A stretch of DNA of 64,000 bases from Sphingomonas sp. AR_OL41 (lineage in GTDB: Bacteria; Pseudomonadota; Alphaproteobacteria; Sphingomonadales; Sphingomonadaceae), in the NCBI RefSeq assembly GCF_029911635.1, contig NZ_JARYTI010000018.1, positions 38,218 through 102,217 of the forward strand. The letters run 5' to 3'. Both the position numbers and the translations under genes were made by a program. The first letter of the stretch is position 1; each line of letters starts with the position of its first letter. Shown here piece after piece: positions 1-8,123 of this stretch. The notes beneath the pieces were generated by a model. It did no database searches, was not told where the DNA came from, and saw only the letters and a program-made list of their open reading frames with translations.

Positions 1-1
1 G

Positions 2-52
2 GGCTATGCCGCGTTTCGCGAGAGCCGCACGCCAAGCTGGAAGACCGCCTGA
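2..52 (+). CDS. C-terminal tail of a probable enoyl-CoA hydratase (5' part outside window)
   Basis: An open frame runs from the window edge to a TGA at 50-52. The last residues read GYAAFRESRTPSWKTA. A tail of the form AF-x-E-x-R-x-P-x-W is typical of enoyl-CoA hydratase/isomerase (crotonase) proteins, so this is probably the end of such a gene. The stop overlaps the ATG of the next gene (TGATG), which places it in the same operon as the tannase-family esterase and the acyl-CoA ligase, where a crotonase would fit a CoA-linked degradation route. The call rests on sixteen residues only and could be wrong. Confidence 0.45.
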   Translation, partial: GYAAFRESRTPSWKTA

Positions 53-1800
53 TGCGCGCGCTGCTCCGCCTGTTGGTGGTTGCCGTCGGTCTTTGCCTGG
101 CGATGCCGGCGCTCGCGCAGCAGCCGGTGGCCAGTCCATTGGCCGGCGCGGCGAAGATCGTGCTCGACGCCGAGCGCTGCGAAGCGCTAGCCGGAGGTCG
201 CTTCCAGAGGCTGGCAGGCGCGGCGACGTGGGTCACCAAGGCCAGCTTCGTGGCGAAAACCGAAAGCCGACAGGCCTATTGCTCGTTGATGGGCTATGTG
301 AACCCGACGAACGTCTTCGGCATGTACCTGCCGGTCACCCACTGGAACGGCCGCTATCTCGTTCGCGGCTGCGGCGGAAGTTGCGGCAACGCCGCGGTGG
401 AACTTGCCTGTGGGCTGCACCTGCGCGACGGCTATGCCTGCCTGATCACGGATATGGGACACACCTCCACCACGATCGACAACAACTGGGTCGACAACAA
501 TCTGCAGGGGTTGGTCGACTTCTCCTATCGCTCGACCCATGTGACGACCGTGGCGGGCAAGGCGATCGCCACCGCTTTCTACGGCAGATCACCGATAAGA
601 TCATATTTCTTCGCATGCTCGACGGGAGGCCGCCAGGGAATGATCGAAGCCGAACGCTTCCCGGAGGATTTCGACGGCATTGTCGCCATCGCGCCGGCCA
701 GTATGGGGCCGTTCGGGTCGAAGCGCGCGGCGACGGTGTCGGACGTTGATGCGTTCAACAGCAACCCCGACGGATCGCCGATCCTGCCGGGGCGCAAGGC
801 GATGCTGATCCACGCCGCCGTGGTGCGTGCCTGTGACGGCAATGACGGCGTCAAGGATGGCCTGATCGGCGATCCGCGCCTGTGTCGCTGGGAACCCGAG
901 GCGATCGCCTGCAAGGCCGGCGGCGAAACGCGCGACTGCTTGACCGCCGCACAAGTCGCCGTGGTGCACAAGATGTATGGCTGGCGCGGGGCGATGAAGG
1001 GCTCCGAACTCAACTGGATCGGCAATTTCATCCGCAGCGCGCCGTTGCCCGGCGAGGGCTGGAAGCCGCTTTTCGACCTCGGCGTCGGGCGCGGCGACCC
1101 GACCACGATCGAGACGATGATCAACCCCAACAACCCCGATCTGCGCCCGTTCCGCGACAATGGCGGCAAGCTGATCCTGGTGCAGGGCTGGTCGGACTAT
1201 TCGGTGATGCCGCCGCCGACGCTCGATTATTATCAGACCATGACCAAAACGATGGACGGGCCGGTGGCGACCAAGGGGTTTGCGCGGCTGTTCATGATCC
1301 CCGGCATGGATCACTGCGCGGGCGGCGAGGGTGCCAGCGCGATCGATTATATGGGCGCAATCACCAGCTGGGTCGAAGGCGGCAATCCTACCGAGTCGCT
1401 CCATGGCGTGCATACGGTGCCCGGCGCACCGCTCGACTATTTCGGCGTCGGCCTGCCCTATCTCGACCGCAAATATTATGCCTTTGAGCGCGACCATCAC
1501 GCCTTTCCGGGCGCGAGTGTCGCCAGCGGCAAGGATCCCGTCGCGGCGCCCGACAACCGCCCGCTTGCCGAGCGGCTGGCGGATGCGGTCCGCAATGCCG
1601 AGGCTGTCGCCACCGGTGCGGGCTACCCGCGATCGAGCACGCTCAACATGACGCAGCGTGCGATCTGGGACCTATTCTATCGCAGCGGCGCCGACAGCGC
1701 GGCGCAGACCGCAGCGCTGGCTGCGGTGGCAGCGACCAATCTCGACCCGATCGCGCGCGAAGCCGTGGCACGGATGCGCGCCGAACTGGCGCTTGGTTAG
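52..1800 (+). CDS. Secreted tannase/feruloyl esterase family hydrolase
   Basis: The 582-aa product starts with a clear signal peptide (hydrophobic run, then ALAQQ near residue 23), so it is exported. It carries the CS-D-HC signature of the tannase/feruloyl esterase family (Pfam Tannase): ACSTGG with C189-S190, Asp382 in GWSDYS, and His421-Cys422 in MDHC. In this family the paired cysteines tie the catalytic Ser and His together. Known members cleave aromatic ester bonds such as gallate or ferulate esters; the actual substrate here is unknown. The start is supported by GGAAG upstream and by TGATG coupling to the preceding gene. A second family member lies at 12097-13737. Length is normal for the family. 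Confidence 0.9.
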   Translation: MRALLRLLVVAVGLCLAMPALAQQPVASPLAGAAKIVLDAERCEALAGGRFQRLAGAATWVTKASFVAKTESRQAYCSLMGYVNPTNVFGMYLPVTHWNGRYLVRGCGGSCGNAAVELACGLHLRDGYACLITDMGHTSTTIDNNWVDNNLQGLVDFSYRSTHVTTVAGKAIATAFYGRSPIRSYFFACSTGGRQGMIEAERFPEDFDGIVAIAPASMGPFGSKRAATVSDVDAFNSNPDGSPILPGRKAMLIHAAVVRACDGNDGVKDGLIGDPRLCRWEPEAIACKAGGETRDCLTAAQVAVVHKMYGWRGAMKGSELNWIGNFIRSAPLPGEGWKPLFDLGVGRGDPTTIETMINPNNPDLRPFRDNGGKLILVQGWSDYSVMPPPTLDYYQTMTKTMDGPVATKGFARLFMIPGMDHCAGGEGASAIDYMGAITSWVEGGNPTESLHGVHTVPGAPLDYFGVGLPYLDRKYYAFERDHHAFPGASVASGKDPVAAPDNRPLAERLADAVRNAEAVATGAGYPRSSTLNMTQRAIWDLFYRSGADSAAQTAALAAVAATNLDPIAREAVARMRAELALG

Positions 1801-1812
1801 GAGCTATCTGTT

Positions 1813-2673
1813 TTGAGTGGTTACATCGACATCGTCTGCAACATCTACACGCCCGAAGCCGTCGCCAATGGCTGGACCGGTCTCGATGATGATTTCAAGC
1901 GCCAGGTCCGCATGCCCGCCGAGATGTTCGGCGGTGTTTCGATCGACGATTATCTCAAGAAGATGGATCGCGCCGGGATCGAGCGTTCGCTGCTGATCGC
2001 GGTGCGCGCCGGTGACCTGCGCGTGCGCGGATCATGGGAAATCCCGTACAAGGTCATCGCCGATATCTGCGCGGCGCATCCCGACCGGTTCTCGGCGCTC
2101 GCCGGGATTGACCAGACGCGCGGCATGGAAGGTCTGCGCGACCTGACGCAGGCGGTCGAGGAATATGGCTTTGTCGGCGCGCACTGGTACCCGCACTGGT
2201 TCGCCTGTGCGCCCGACGCGGCGCAGATCTACCCTTATTACGCCAAATGCTGCGAGCTCGACATTCCGATCATGCTGCAGGTCGGGCAGAACCTCGTTTA
2301 TTCGAAGGAACGGCGCCTGCCGTCGGTCGCGCGGCCGATCCTGCTCGACCAGGTGGCGATCGATTTCCCCGATCTGCCGATCATCGGCATCCATATAGGC
2401 GTGCCATGGACCGACGAGATGATCGCGATGTGCTGGAAGCACCCCAATATCTACACCGCCGGGGACGCCTACGCGCCCAAGCACTGGCCGCCGCAATATG
2501 TCCGCTATGCCGACAGCTATGGCAGCCACAAGGTGCTGTTCGGCACCGACTGGCCGGTGATCGACCCCGAACGTGCGGTGAGCGAGGTCGCGGCCCTTGG
2601 CCTGCGCCCCGCCAGTCACGCCAGGATGATGCGCGACAACGCGCTCGCCGTGTTCACGAAACTGCCGCGGTGA
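1813..2673 (+). CDS. Amidohydrolase-2 family protein with an atypical N-terminal motif
   Basis: This 286-aa protein has the TIM-barrel pattern of the amidohydrolase-2 family (ACMSD and 2-pyrone-4,6-dicarboxylate hydrolase relatives). Late metal-site motifs are present: GIHIGVPW and FGTDWPVI near the C-terminus, with Asp in TDWP as the expected final ligand. However, the first strand reads IDIVCNIY where canonical enzymes have IDxHxH, so the usual HxH metal pair is missing. Known relatives decarboxylate or hydrolyse ring-cleavage products. The gene begins with TTG at 1813, 12 bases after the esterase stop, and its stop overlaps the GTG start of the ligase, so the genes are cotranscribed and probably coupled. 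Confidence 0.85.
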   Translation: MSGYIDIVCNIYTPEAVANGWTGLDDDFKRQVRMPAEMFGGVSIDDYLKKMDRAGIERSLLIAVRAGDLRVRGSWEIPYKVIADICAAHPDRFSALAGIDQTRGMEGLRDLTQAVEEYGFVGAHWYPHWFACAPDAAQIYPYYAKCCELDIPIMLQVGQNLVYSKERRLPSVARPILLDQVAIDFPDLPIIGIHIGVPWTDEMIAMCWKHPNIYTAGDAYAPKHWPPQYVRYADSYGSHKVLFGTDWPVIDPERAVSEVAALGLRPASHARMMRDNALAVFTKLPR

Positions 2674-4286
2674 CACGCCCCGCCACTCTGCCCGATACCT
2701 TTCACGCCATGACCTTCGGCGCGGCGTTGCGCGCAGCGGCGGCGCGCGACCCGCACAAGATCGCCATTCTGCACGGCGAAGAAAGCCGCACCTTCGCCGA
2801 CCTGTCATACCGCGTCGGTCAGTTGCGCGATGCCGCGATCGGCCTCGGCGTGACCAAGGGCGATGTCGTGGCGATCGTCTCACGCAACCGACCCGAGTTC
2901 ATCGAGGTGGTGGCGGGCGTGCCCGATGCCGGCGCCGCGGTCGCCACGATCAACCCGCGCCTCGCGCCCGGTGAAGTGGCGCAGACGCTGGCGGATTGCG
3001 CCGCGCGGATTGTGTTTGTGGATGCGGAATCGCGCAATTTGGTCGAGGCTGCATGTTCCCCGGCGCAAGCGGGGGTCCAGTTGGGGGAGGTGGGTAACGA
3101 AGCGCAGCTCTCCGTAACATCGGGCGTTCCAACTCGGTCCCGGCTTGCGTCGGGGAGCATGAGAGTCGTCGAATTCGGGCCGCAGTACGAAGCTCTGCTC
3201 GCCGAAGCGCAAACACCGACCACGCTCCCCCACATCGAGGAATGGGATGGCTGGACCATCCCCTACACCTCCGGCACCACCGGCAAGCCAAAGGGCGTCA
3301 TCCTGTCGCACCGCTCGCGCATGCTGGTCGGGTTGATCTGTGCCGCCGAGTTCGGCTGTTTTGGCCCCGACGACCGCTTCCTGGCGATGACGCCGATGAA
3401 CCATGGCGGCGGGCTGGGCTTCCCGACCGGCGTACTCGCGGCCGGCGGGTCGATCGAGATTCTCGACAAGTTCCATCCCGAGATCGTGCTCGAACGGTTG
3501 AAGTTCGGCGGCATCACCGGCCTGTTCATGGTGCCGACGCACTTCCAGATGATTTTCGCGCTGCCGCCCGAAACGCTGGCGCACTATGCGCGCCCGCCGA
3601 TCCGTTCGATCCTCGCCAATGCCGCTCCGTTGCCGCAGGCGCTGAAGGAAAAGATCATCCCCTATTTCGGCGAGACCGTGCTGCACGAGCTCTACGCCGC
3701 GACCGAGACCGGGCTGGTGTGCAACCTCCGGCCGAAGGACCAGCTGCGCAAGGTCAGCTGTGTCGGCACGACCTTTCCGCATGTCGAGGCCGAGGTGCGC
3801 CGCGACGATGGCAGTGTGTGCGATCCCGACGAGGTCGGCGAGCTGTGGAGCCGTGGTCCCGTGCTGTTCAACGGCTATTGGGACCGCCCCGAGGAAACCG
3901 CCAAGGCAGTGAAGGACGGCTGGGTCTCGGTCGGCGACATGGCGCGGCGCGATGCGGAAGGGTTCCTCTATATCGTCGATCGCAAGAAGGACATGGTCAT
4001 CTCCGGCGGCGTCAACATCTACCCGCGTGAGGTCGAGGAAGTGCTGTTCGCGCACCCCGACATCGCCGACGTCGCGGTGATCGGCGTACCCGATGAGACC
4101 TGGGGCGAGCGCCTCAAGGCGTTCGTCGTGCCACGCGGCGGGGCGACGGTGACCGCCGAGACGATTGCCGCCTACTGCACGGGCAGGATCGCCAACTACA
4201 AGATTCCGCGCGAATTGACCTGTGTCGCCGAACTGCCGCGCAACGCCAATGGCAAGGTATTGAAGACCGAACTGCGCGCCACCTGA
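2670..4286 (+). CDS. AMP-forming acyl-CoA synthetase (ligase)
   Basis: The product (about 538 aa) is an ANL-superfamily adenylate-forming ligase that would activate a carboxylic acid to its CoA thioester with ATP. The P-loop-like motif YTSGTTGKPKG is visible, followed by the ATETG adenine motif, GDMARRD, and the hinge/C-domain DRKKDMVISGG and KVLKTEL lysine region. GTG at 2670 overlaps the TGA of the amidohydrolase gene (GTGA); ATG at 2709 is an alternative. About 37 codons near residues 128-164 are unlike the family: they coincide with a palindromic repeat at 3052-3161 that keeps the frame open. The core motifs all lie after this insert and are intact, so the enzyme may still work. Confidence 0.9.
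   Translation: MTRPATLPDTFHAMTFGAALRAAAARDPHKIAILHGEESRTFADLSYRVGQLRDAAIGLGVTKGDVVAIVSRNRPEFIEVVAGVPDAGAAVATINPRLAPGEVAQTLADCAARIVFVDAESRNLVEAACSPAQAGVQLGEVGNEAQLSVTSGVPTRSRLASGSMRVVEFGPQYEALLAEAQTPTTLPHIEEWDGWTIPYTSGTTGKPKGVILSHRSRMLVGLICAAEFGCFGPDDRFLAMTPMNHGGGLGFPTGVLAAGGSIEILDKFHPEIVLERLKFGGITGLFMVPTHFQMIFALPPETLAHYARPPIRSILANAAPLPQALKEKIIPYFGETVLHELYAATETGLVCNLRPKDQLRKVSCVGTTFPHVEAEVRRDDGSVCDPDEVGELWSRGPVLFNGYWDRPEETAKAVKDGWVSVGDMARRDAEGFLYIVDRKKDMVISGGVNIYPREVEEVLFAHPDIADVAVIGVPDETWGERLKAFVVPRGGATVTAETIAAYCTGRIANYKIPRELTCVAELPRNANGKVLKTELRAT
3052..3161 (+). repeat. Palindromic repeat element inserted in frame in the ligase gene
   Basis: Two imperfect inverted arms of 29 bases (3052-3080 and 3133-3161) pair at about 23 of 29 positions; the left arm contains CCCCGGCGCAAGCGGGGG and the right CCCGGCTTGCGTCGGGG. 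The intervening 52 bases are also partly self-complementary. The translated insert is rich in S, G, A and Q and matches no part of an acyl-CoA ligase, while ligase sequence resumes directly after it. Sphingomonad genomes carry many such GC-rich palindromic repeats between genes; here one sits inside a coding region without a stop, similar in idea to Rickettsia palindromic elements. Confidence 0.7.
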
Positions 4287-4316
4287 TGGCGCGCAACAAA
4301 GCAGGGGGGACAGGTA

Positions 4317-5621
4317 ATGACGACGGACGAAAGCCGCGAGACCAGGCGCTATGCGGTCTGGTTCGTCGCGGTGCTGATCCTCGCTTACACCTTCTCATAC
4401 ATCGACCGCACGATCCTCACGCTGATGGTGGCGCCGATCCGCGCCAGCCTGAAGATCAGCGACGTGCAGTTGAGCCTGCTCCACGGTTTCGCCTTTGCGA
4501 TCTTCTACACCTTCATGGGCATACCGATCGGGCGGCTGGTCGATCGTTATCGCCGCACGATCATCGTCGCGATCGGCATCGCGATCTGGAGCGTCGCCAC
4601 CGCGCTGTGCGGGTTCGCCACCACCTTTACCGCGATGTTCGTGGCGCGGATCGCAGTCGGGGTCGGCGAGTCGACGCTGTCGCCGGCGGCCTATTCCATG
4701 CTCGCCGACAAATTCAGCGGCAAGAAGCTCGTCCGCGCGCTCGCCTTCTACCAGAGCGCGATCTATCTCGGCCCGGCGATCGCCACCGTGTTCGGCGGCG
4801 TGATTCTGGCGAAGCTCGCACCGGTCGATGGCGCGTTCGGGCATTTCGAACCGTGGCAGATCGTCTTTCTGATCGTTGGCCTGCCGGGCCTGCTGATCGC
4901 ACTGCTGTTCGCGACGTTGCGCGAGCCGGCGCGGCGCGGTGCGGGCGCCAACGTCACCGTGCCGTCGCTCGGCGCGGTGCTGGCGCATATGCGGGCAGCG
5001 CTGGGCGCTTACGGCCTGCTCATCCTTGGCCTGTGCCTCCAAAGCATCATGTGGAACGGCGCTGCGGCGTGGTTCCCGACGCATCTGATCCGTGCCTATG
5101 GCTACACCACCAGCGATGTTGCGTGGAGCTACGGGCCCATCATCGCGATCTGCGGCACGGCGGGCGGGCTCACCGGTGGCTGGCTCGCCGGCTGGTTGCG
5201 AGACCGGGAGCGGAGCGATTCCAATGTGCTGATCGGCGTGATCGCGGCAGCGGGCGCCTGCCCGTTCGCCTTCGCTGCGCCGTTGATGCCGACCGCCGGA
5301 GCGTCTTTGACGCTGATCGGCATCTTCCTGTTCATGGGCGCAATGCCTTATGGCGGCGCGGCGGCGGCGTTCCAGGAGATCACCCCCAACCGCATGCGCG
5401 GCCAGGTGTCGGCGGTCTACCTCTTCTGGCTCAACCTTGCCGGCATCGGCCTCGGCTCGACGCTCGTCGCGCTCGCCACCGAGCATCTCTATGGCGGCGA
5501 CAAGGGCGTCAGCGCGGCGCTGTCGACCGTCAGCGGCTGCGCGGCGCTCGCCTCGGTCGTGGCGCTCCTGGCGTGTCTTGCTCCCTATCGCCGCGCGATG
5601 GCCTCAGGCGCGACGGAATAG
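4317..5621 (+). CDS. Major facilitator superfamily transporter
   Basis: The 434-aa product has about twelve hydrophobic segments and an MFS layout: YIDRTILTLM in the first helix (as in spinster/hexuronate-like carriers), the loop 2-3 motif GRLVDRYRR, and GVGESTLSPAAYS in helix 5. It likely moves an organic acid or other degradation substrate across the inner membrane. It is the last gene of the left operon, 30 bases after the ligase stop, with an AGGGGG-type ribosome-binding site before ATG 4317. Its 3' end overlaps the convergent hydrolase gene by 18 bases. The substrate cannot be told from sequence. Confidence 0.9.
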   Translation: MTTDESRETRRYAVWFVAVLILAYTFSYIDRTILTLMVAPIRASLKISDVQLSLLHGFAFAIFYTFMGIPIGRLVDRYRRTIIVAIGIAIWSVATALCGFATTFTAMFVARIAVGVGESTLSPAAYSMLADKFSGKKLVRALAFYQSAIYLGPAIATVFGGVILAKLAPVDGAFGHFEPWQIVFLIVGLPGLLIALLFATLREPARRGAGANVTVPSLGAVLAHMRAALGAYGLLILGLCLQSIMWNGAAAWFPTHLIRAYGYTTSDVAWSYGPIIAICGTAGGLTGGWLAGWLRDRERSDSNVLIGVIAAAGACPFAFAAPLMPTAGASLTLIGIFLFMGAMPYGGAAAAFQEITPNRMRGQVSAVYLFWLNLAGIGLGSTLVALATEHLYGGDKGVSAALSTVSGCAALASVVALLACLAPYRRAMASGATE

Positions 5622-6227
5622 CGCCAGCATCTCGGCCTCGCTGACGACCTCGGCATATTTCGCCTGCAGGTCGAACAGATTGGCCTCGTGCGGCGCGGGT
5701 GCCCGGTCACCGCACGCGTCACGCACGACAAAGGGAATGAAACCGTGCTGCAGCGCGTCGAGCGTGGTCGCACGGACGCAGCCCGAGGTGGAAAAGCCGG
5801 TAATCGCCAGCGTGTCGATGCGCATCGCATTCAACGTCGCTGCCAGCGACGTGCCGAAAAAGGCCGAGGCATATTGCTTGGTCACCAGCACCTCATCGGC
5901 GCGCGGACCAAAGCCGGCGGGAAAATCCCCGAGCGGATTGCCGGGCAGATAGGCCTTCAGCGCCGGCACCTTGCGATAGAACAAGCCCCCATCGGCACCA
6001 CCCGCGCTGTACAGCACGCGCGTGAACACCACCGGAACCCCGGCGGCACGTGCCGCATCGACCAGTCGGATGTTCGACGCCAGCGCATCCTCGACCCCGG
6101 CATAAAGCGGCGAGGCCGGGTCGAGATAGGCATTGCACACATCGACGATCACCAACGCAGGCCGCGCGCCAAAAGCCAGCCGCCCGCCGAACCCGGCGGC
6201 GGCATAATCCGCCTCGAGCTCGTTCAT
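5604..6227 (-). CDS. N-carbamoylsarcosine amidohydrolase-like cysteine hydrolase (isochorismatase superfamily)
   Basis: This 207-aa protein has the Asp-Lys-Cys triad of the isochorismatase-like hydrolases: Asp in ALVIVDVCNAY, Lys in LVTKQYASAFFG and Cys in GFSTSGCVRAT. The wording around these residues, including YLDPASPLY, GGLFYRKVPALK and DALQHGF, is that of N-carbamoylsarcosine amidohydrolases, which split an N-carbamoyl amino acid into amino acid, CO2 and ammonia. Its ATG overlaps the stop of hyuB by four bases, which fits a role after ring opening by the HyuA/HyuB pair. The real substrate may be another N-carbamoyl compound. It is the last gene of the operon and converges on the MFS gene. 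Confidence 0.85.
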   Translation of the reverse strand: MNELEADYAAAGFGGRLAFGARPALVIVDVCNAYLDPASPLYAGVEDALASNIRLVDAARAAGVPVVFTRVLYSAGGADGGLFYRKVPALKAYLPGNPLGDFPAGFGPRADEVLVTKQYASAFFGTSLAATLNAMRIDTLAITGFSTSGCVRATTLDALQHGFIPFVVRDACGDRAPAPHEANLFDLQAKYAEVVSEAEMLALFRRA

Positions 6228-8113
6228 TCGGCGGCGATCGCCAGCGGCACGACGCTCTTCCAGCGCGGTGCGATCGGCGCAGGCAGGCCGGTTTCGCCGA
6301 GCGCATTGGCGCGCAATTCGTCGAGCGCCGGGCCATAGTTGAACAGCGGCAGCTCGGCCGGGCGCGCGAAGCGCATTTGCGCGCGCAACGCCGTGGTCGC
6401 GGTCTCGTCGACCGTGTCATCGCCAACGATCACCACGCCATAAGCGCGCGCACCCTTGGCACTGACCAGCCCCTGCCCGACTTCCTTGGCGACCAGCGCC
6501 GGATCGCGCTCGAGCGGATCGCCCCAGCCACCGCCCCCCCAGGTGATGAAGTCGAGCTCGTCGCCGGCCTCGACCTCGATATCCTCGAGCTTGTTGCCAA
6601 CGACGGTCTCGGTGCCATCGGCCTTGCGCAGGATCTTGGTCGCGCGCGCGCCGGGCGCGCCACCATTGACGCCCCAAGGCGGCACGAACCAGCGATCGTC
6701 ATGGATGGCGATCTGGCCGGGTTCGAGGAACCGGTAGGTCATCAAAATGCCGTTGCCGCCGCGGTGCAGACCCGCCCCGCCGCTATCCGCCACGGTCTCG
6801 TAACGCTCGATGCGCAGCGGGAAATAGCGTTCGAGAAACTCGTTGGGCACGTTGGTGAAGTTGGGCCACAGCGAGTGCCCGTCGGGCCCATCGCCGAGCG
6901 GCCGACCGGGTATTCCGCCAAAGCCGATCTGGAACAGCTGGAACCACTCGCCATCGGGCTTGGCGCCCGAATAGAACAGATGCGGGCTCGACGAGAAGCC
7001 GGCAGCATTGAGAAACTCCGGCGTCTTCTGCCCCAGCAAACCGCCGAGAATGTCGAACAGCCGCCCCAGCGCATGGGTGCGACCCGACAGCGCGGCGGGG
7101 AATTTAGGCTTGAGTAGCGATCCTTCCGGAATGCGCACGTCGATCAGGTCGTAATAGCCGTCGTTGAACAGGATTTGCGGGTCGAACACCATGATCATGT
7201 AGATGCCGAAGAACATCCGCATCATATTCTCGTTGAGCAGGAAGTTGATCGATCCCTTGCTCTGCGGGTCGGTGCCGGCGAAATCGAGCACAACCTTGCC
7301 GTTCTCGCGCCACATCGTGCATTTGATCTTGTACGGCCCAAAACCCATGCCGTCGTCGCAGATATAGTCCTCGAAGCTCACCGGCTCCTCGCCGATCGCG
7401 CTGTCGATCAGGCTCTTCATCGCGCGATGGTTGCGCGCCAGCAGATTCTCGCACGCCGAGACGAACACGTCATCACCGAACCGCTCGGCCATCTCGACGA
7501 CGCGCTTGGCGGCGACGCGGCACGACGCGATCAGCGCGTTGAGATCGGCCTTGCACCATTCCGGGGTGCGCGTCTGGTGCATGATCAGCTTGATCAGATC
7601 GGCATTATATTCACCCTTGCGCCAGATCTTGACGGGCGGAATGCGCACGCCTTCTTCGAAGATCGAATGCGCATCGATCGGCATCGAGCCGGCGACCTTG
7701 CCGCCGATGTCCGACTGATGGCCGAACATCGAGGTATAGGCGATGATCCGCCCGTCCTTGAACACCGGCAGCAGCACCAGCCAGTCATTGTTGTGGCTGA
7801 TTGCGCCTTCGACCGAATAGGGGTCGGACAGGAAGATCATGTCGCCGTCCTCGACCGTGCCGTCGAAATTGTCGAGGAACGGGCCGATATAGGATCCGAA
7901 CTGGCCAACGATCATCCGGCCCTTATGGTCAGCGATCAATGGAAATGCGTCGCCCTGTTCGCGGATACCCGGCGACATGGCGGTGCGGACCAGCGTGGTA
8001 TCCATCTCGACGCGAGCGTTGCGCAGCGCGTTCTCGATGATGTCGAGCGTGACGGGGTCGATGGCGACGTTCGTGAAGGGCGTCTCGTTCGCCTGGATGA
8101 TCGTTGCGGGCAT
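6224..8113 (-). CDS. hyuB: Hydantoinase B/oxoprolinase family subunit
   Basis: The 629-aa product belongs to the hydantoinase B/5-oxoprolinase B family. It opens with FTNVAIDPVTLDIIENALRNARVEMD and contains the typical stretch GDAFPLIADHKGRMI, the acidic and His-rich metal-site segment LSDPY...ISHNNDWLV and the C-terminal GGGWGDPLERDP. Partners of this type act with HyuA in ATP-dependent ring opening (N-methylhydantoin, 5-oxoproline) or in carboxylation (acetone or acetophenone carboxylases). It lies 10 bases after hyuA and overlaps the downstream hydrolase, so all three are probably made together. Which cyclic amide, imide or ketone it uses is unknown. Confidence 0.9.
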   Translation of the reverse strand: MPATIIQANETPFTNVAIDPVTLDIIENALRNARVEMDTTLVRTAMSPGIREQGDAFPLIADHKGRMIVGQFGSYIGPFLDNFDGTVEDGDMIFLSDPYSVEGAISHNNDWLVLLPVFKDGRIIAYTSMFGHQSDIGGKVAGSMPIDAHSIFEEGVRIPPVKIWRKGEYNADLIKLIMHQTRTPEWCKADLNALIASCRVAAKRVVEMAERFGDDVFVSACENLLARNHRAMKSLIDSAIGEEPVSFEDYICDDGMGFGPYKIKCTMWRENGKVVLDFAGTDPQSKGSINFLLNENMMRMFFGIYMIMVFDPQILFNDGYYDLIDVRIPEGSLLKPKFPAALSGRTHALGRLFDILGGLLGQKTPEFLNAAGFSSSPHLFYSGAKPDGEWFQLFQIGFGGIPGRPLGDGPDGHSLWPNFTNVPNEFLERYFPLRIERYETVADSGGAGLHRGGNGILMTYRFLEPGQIAIHDDRWFVPPWGVNGGAPGARATKILRKADGTETVVGNKLEDIEVEAGDELDFITWGGGGWGDPLERDPALVAKEVGQGLVSAKGARAYGVVIVGDDTVDETATTALRAQMRFARPAELPLFNYGPALDELRANALGETGLPAPIAPRWKSVVPLAIAAE

Positions 8114-8123
8114 CTGTCTCGCC

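Noticed and set aside
2880..4055. A 391-codon - strand frame opposite the acyl-CoA ligase
   Set aside because: Shadow of the ligase; part of its sequence is simply the reverse of the palindromic repeat.
4286..5644. A 452-codon frame over the MFS gene, shifted by one
   Set aside because: The translation is Arg-rich without membrane segments, while the other frame encodes a clear transporter.
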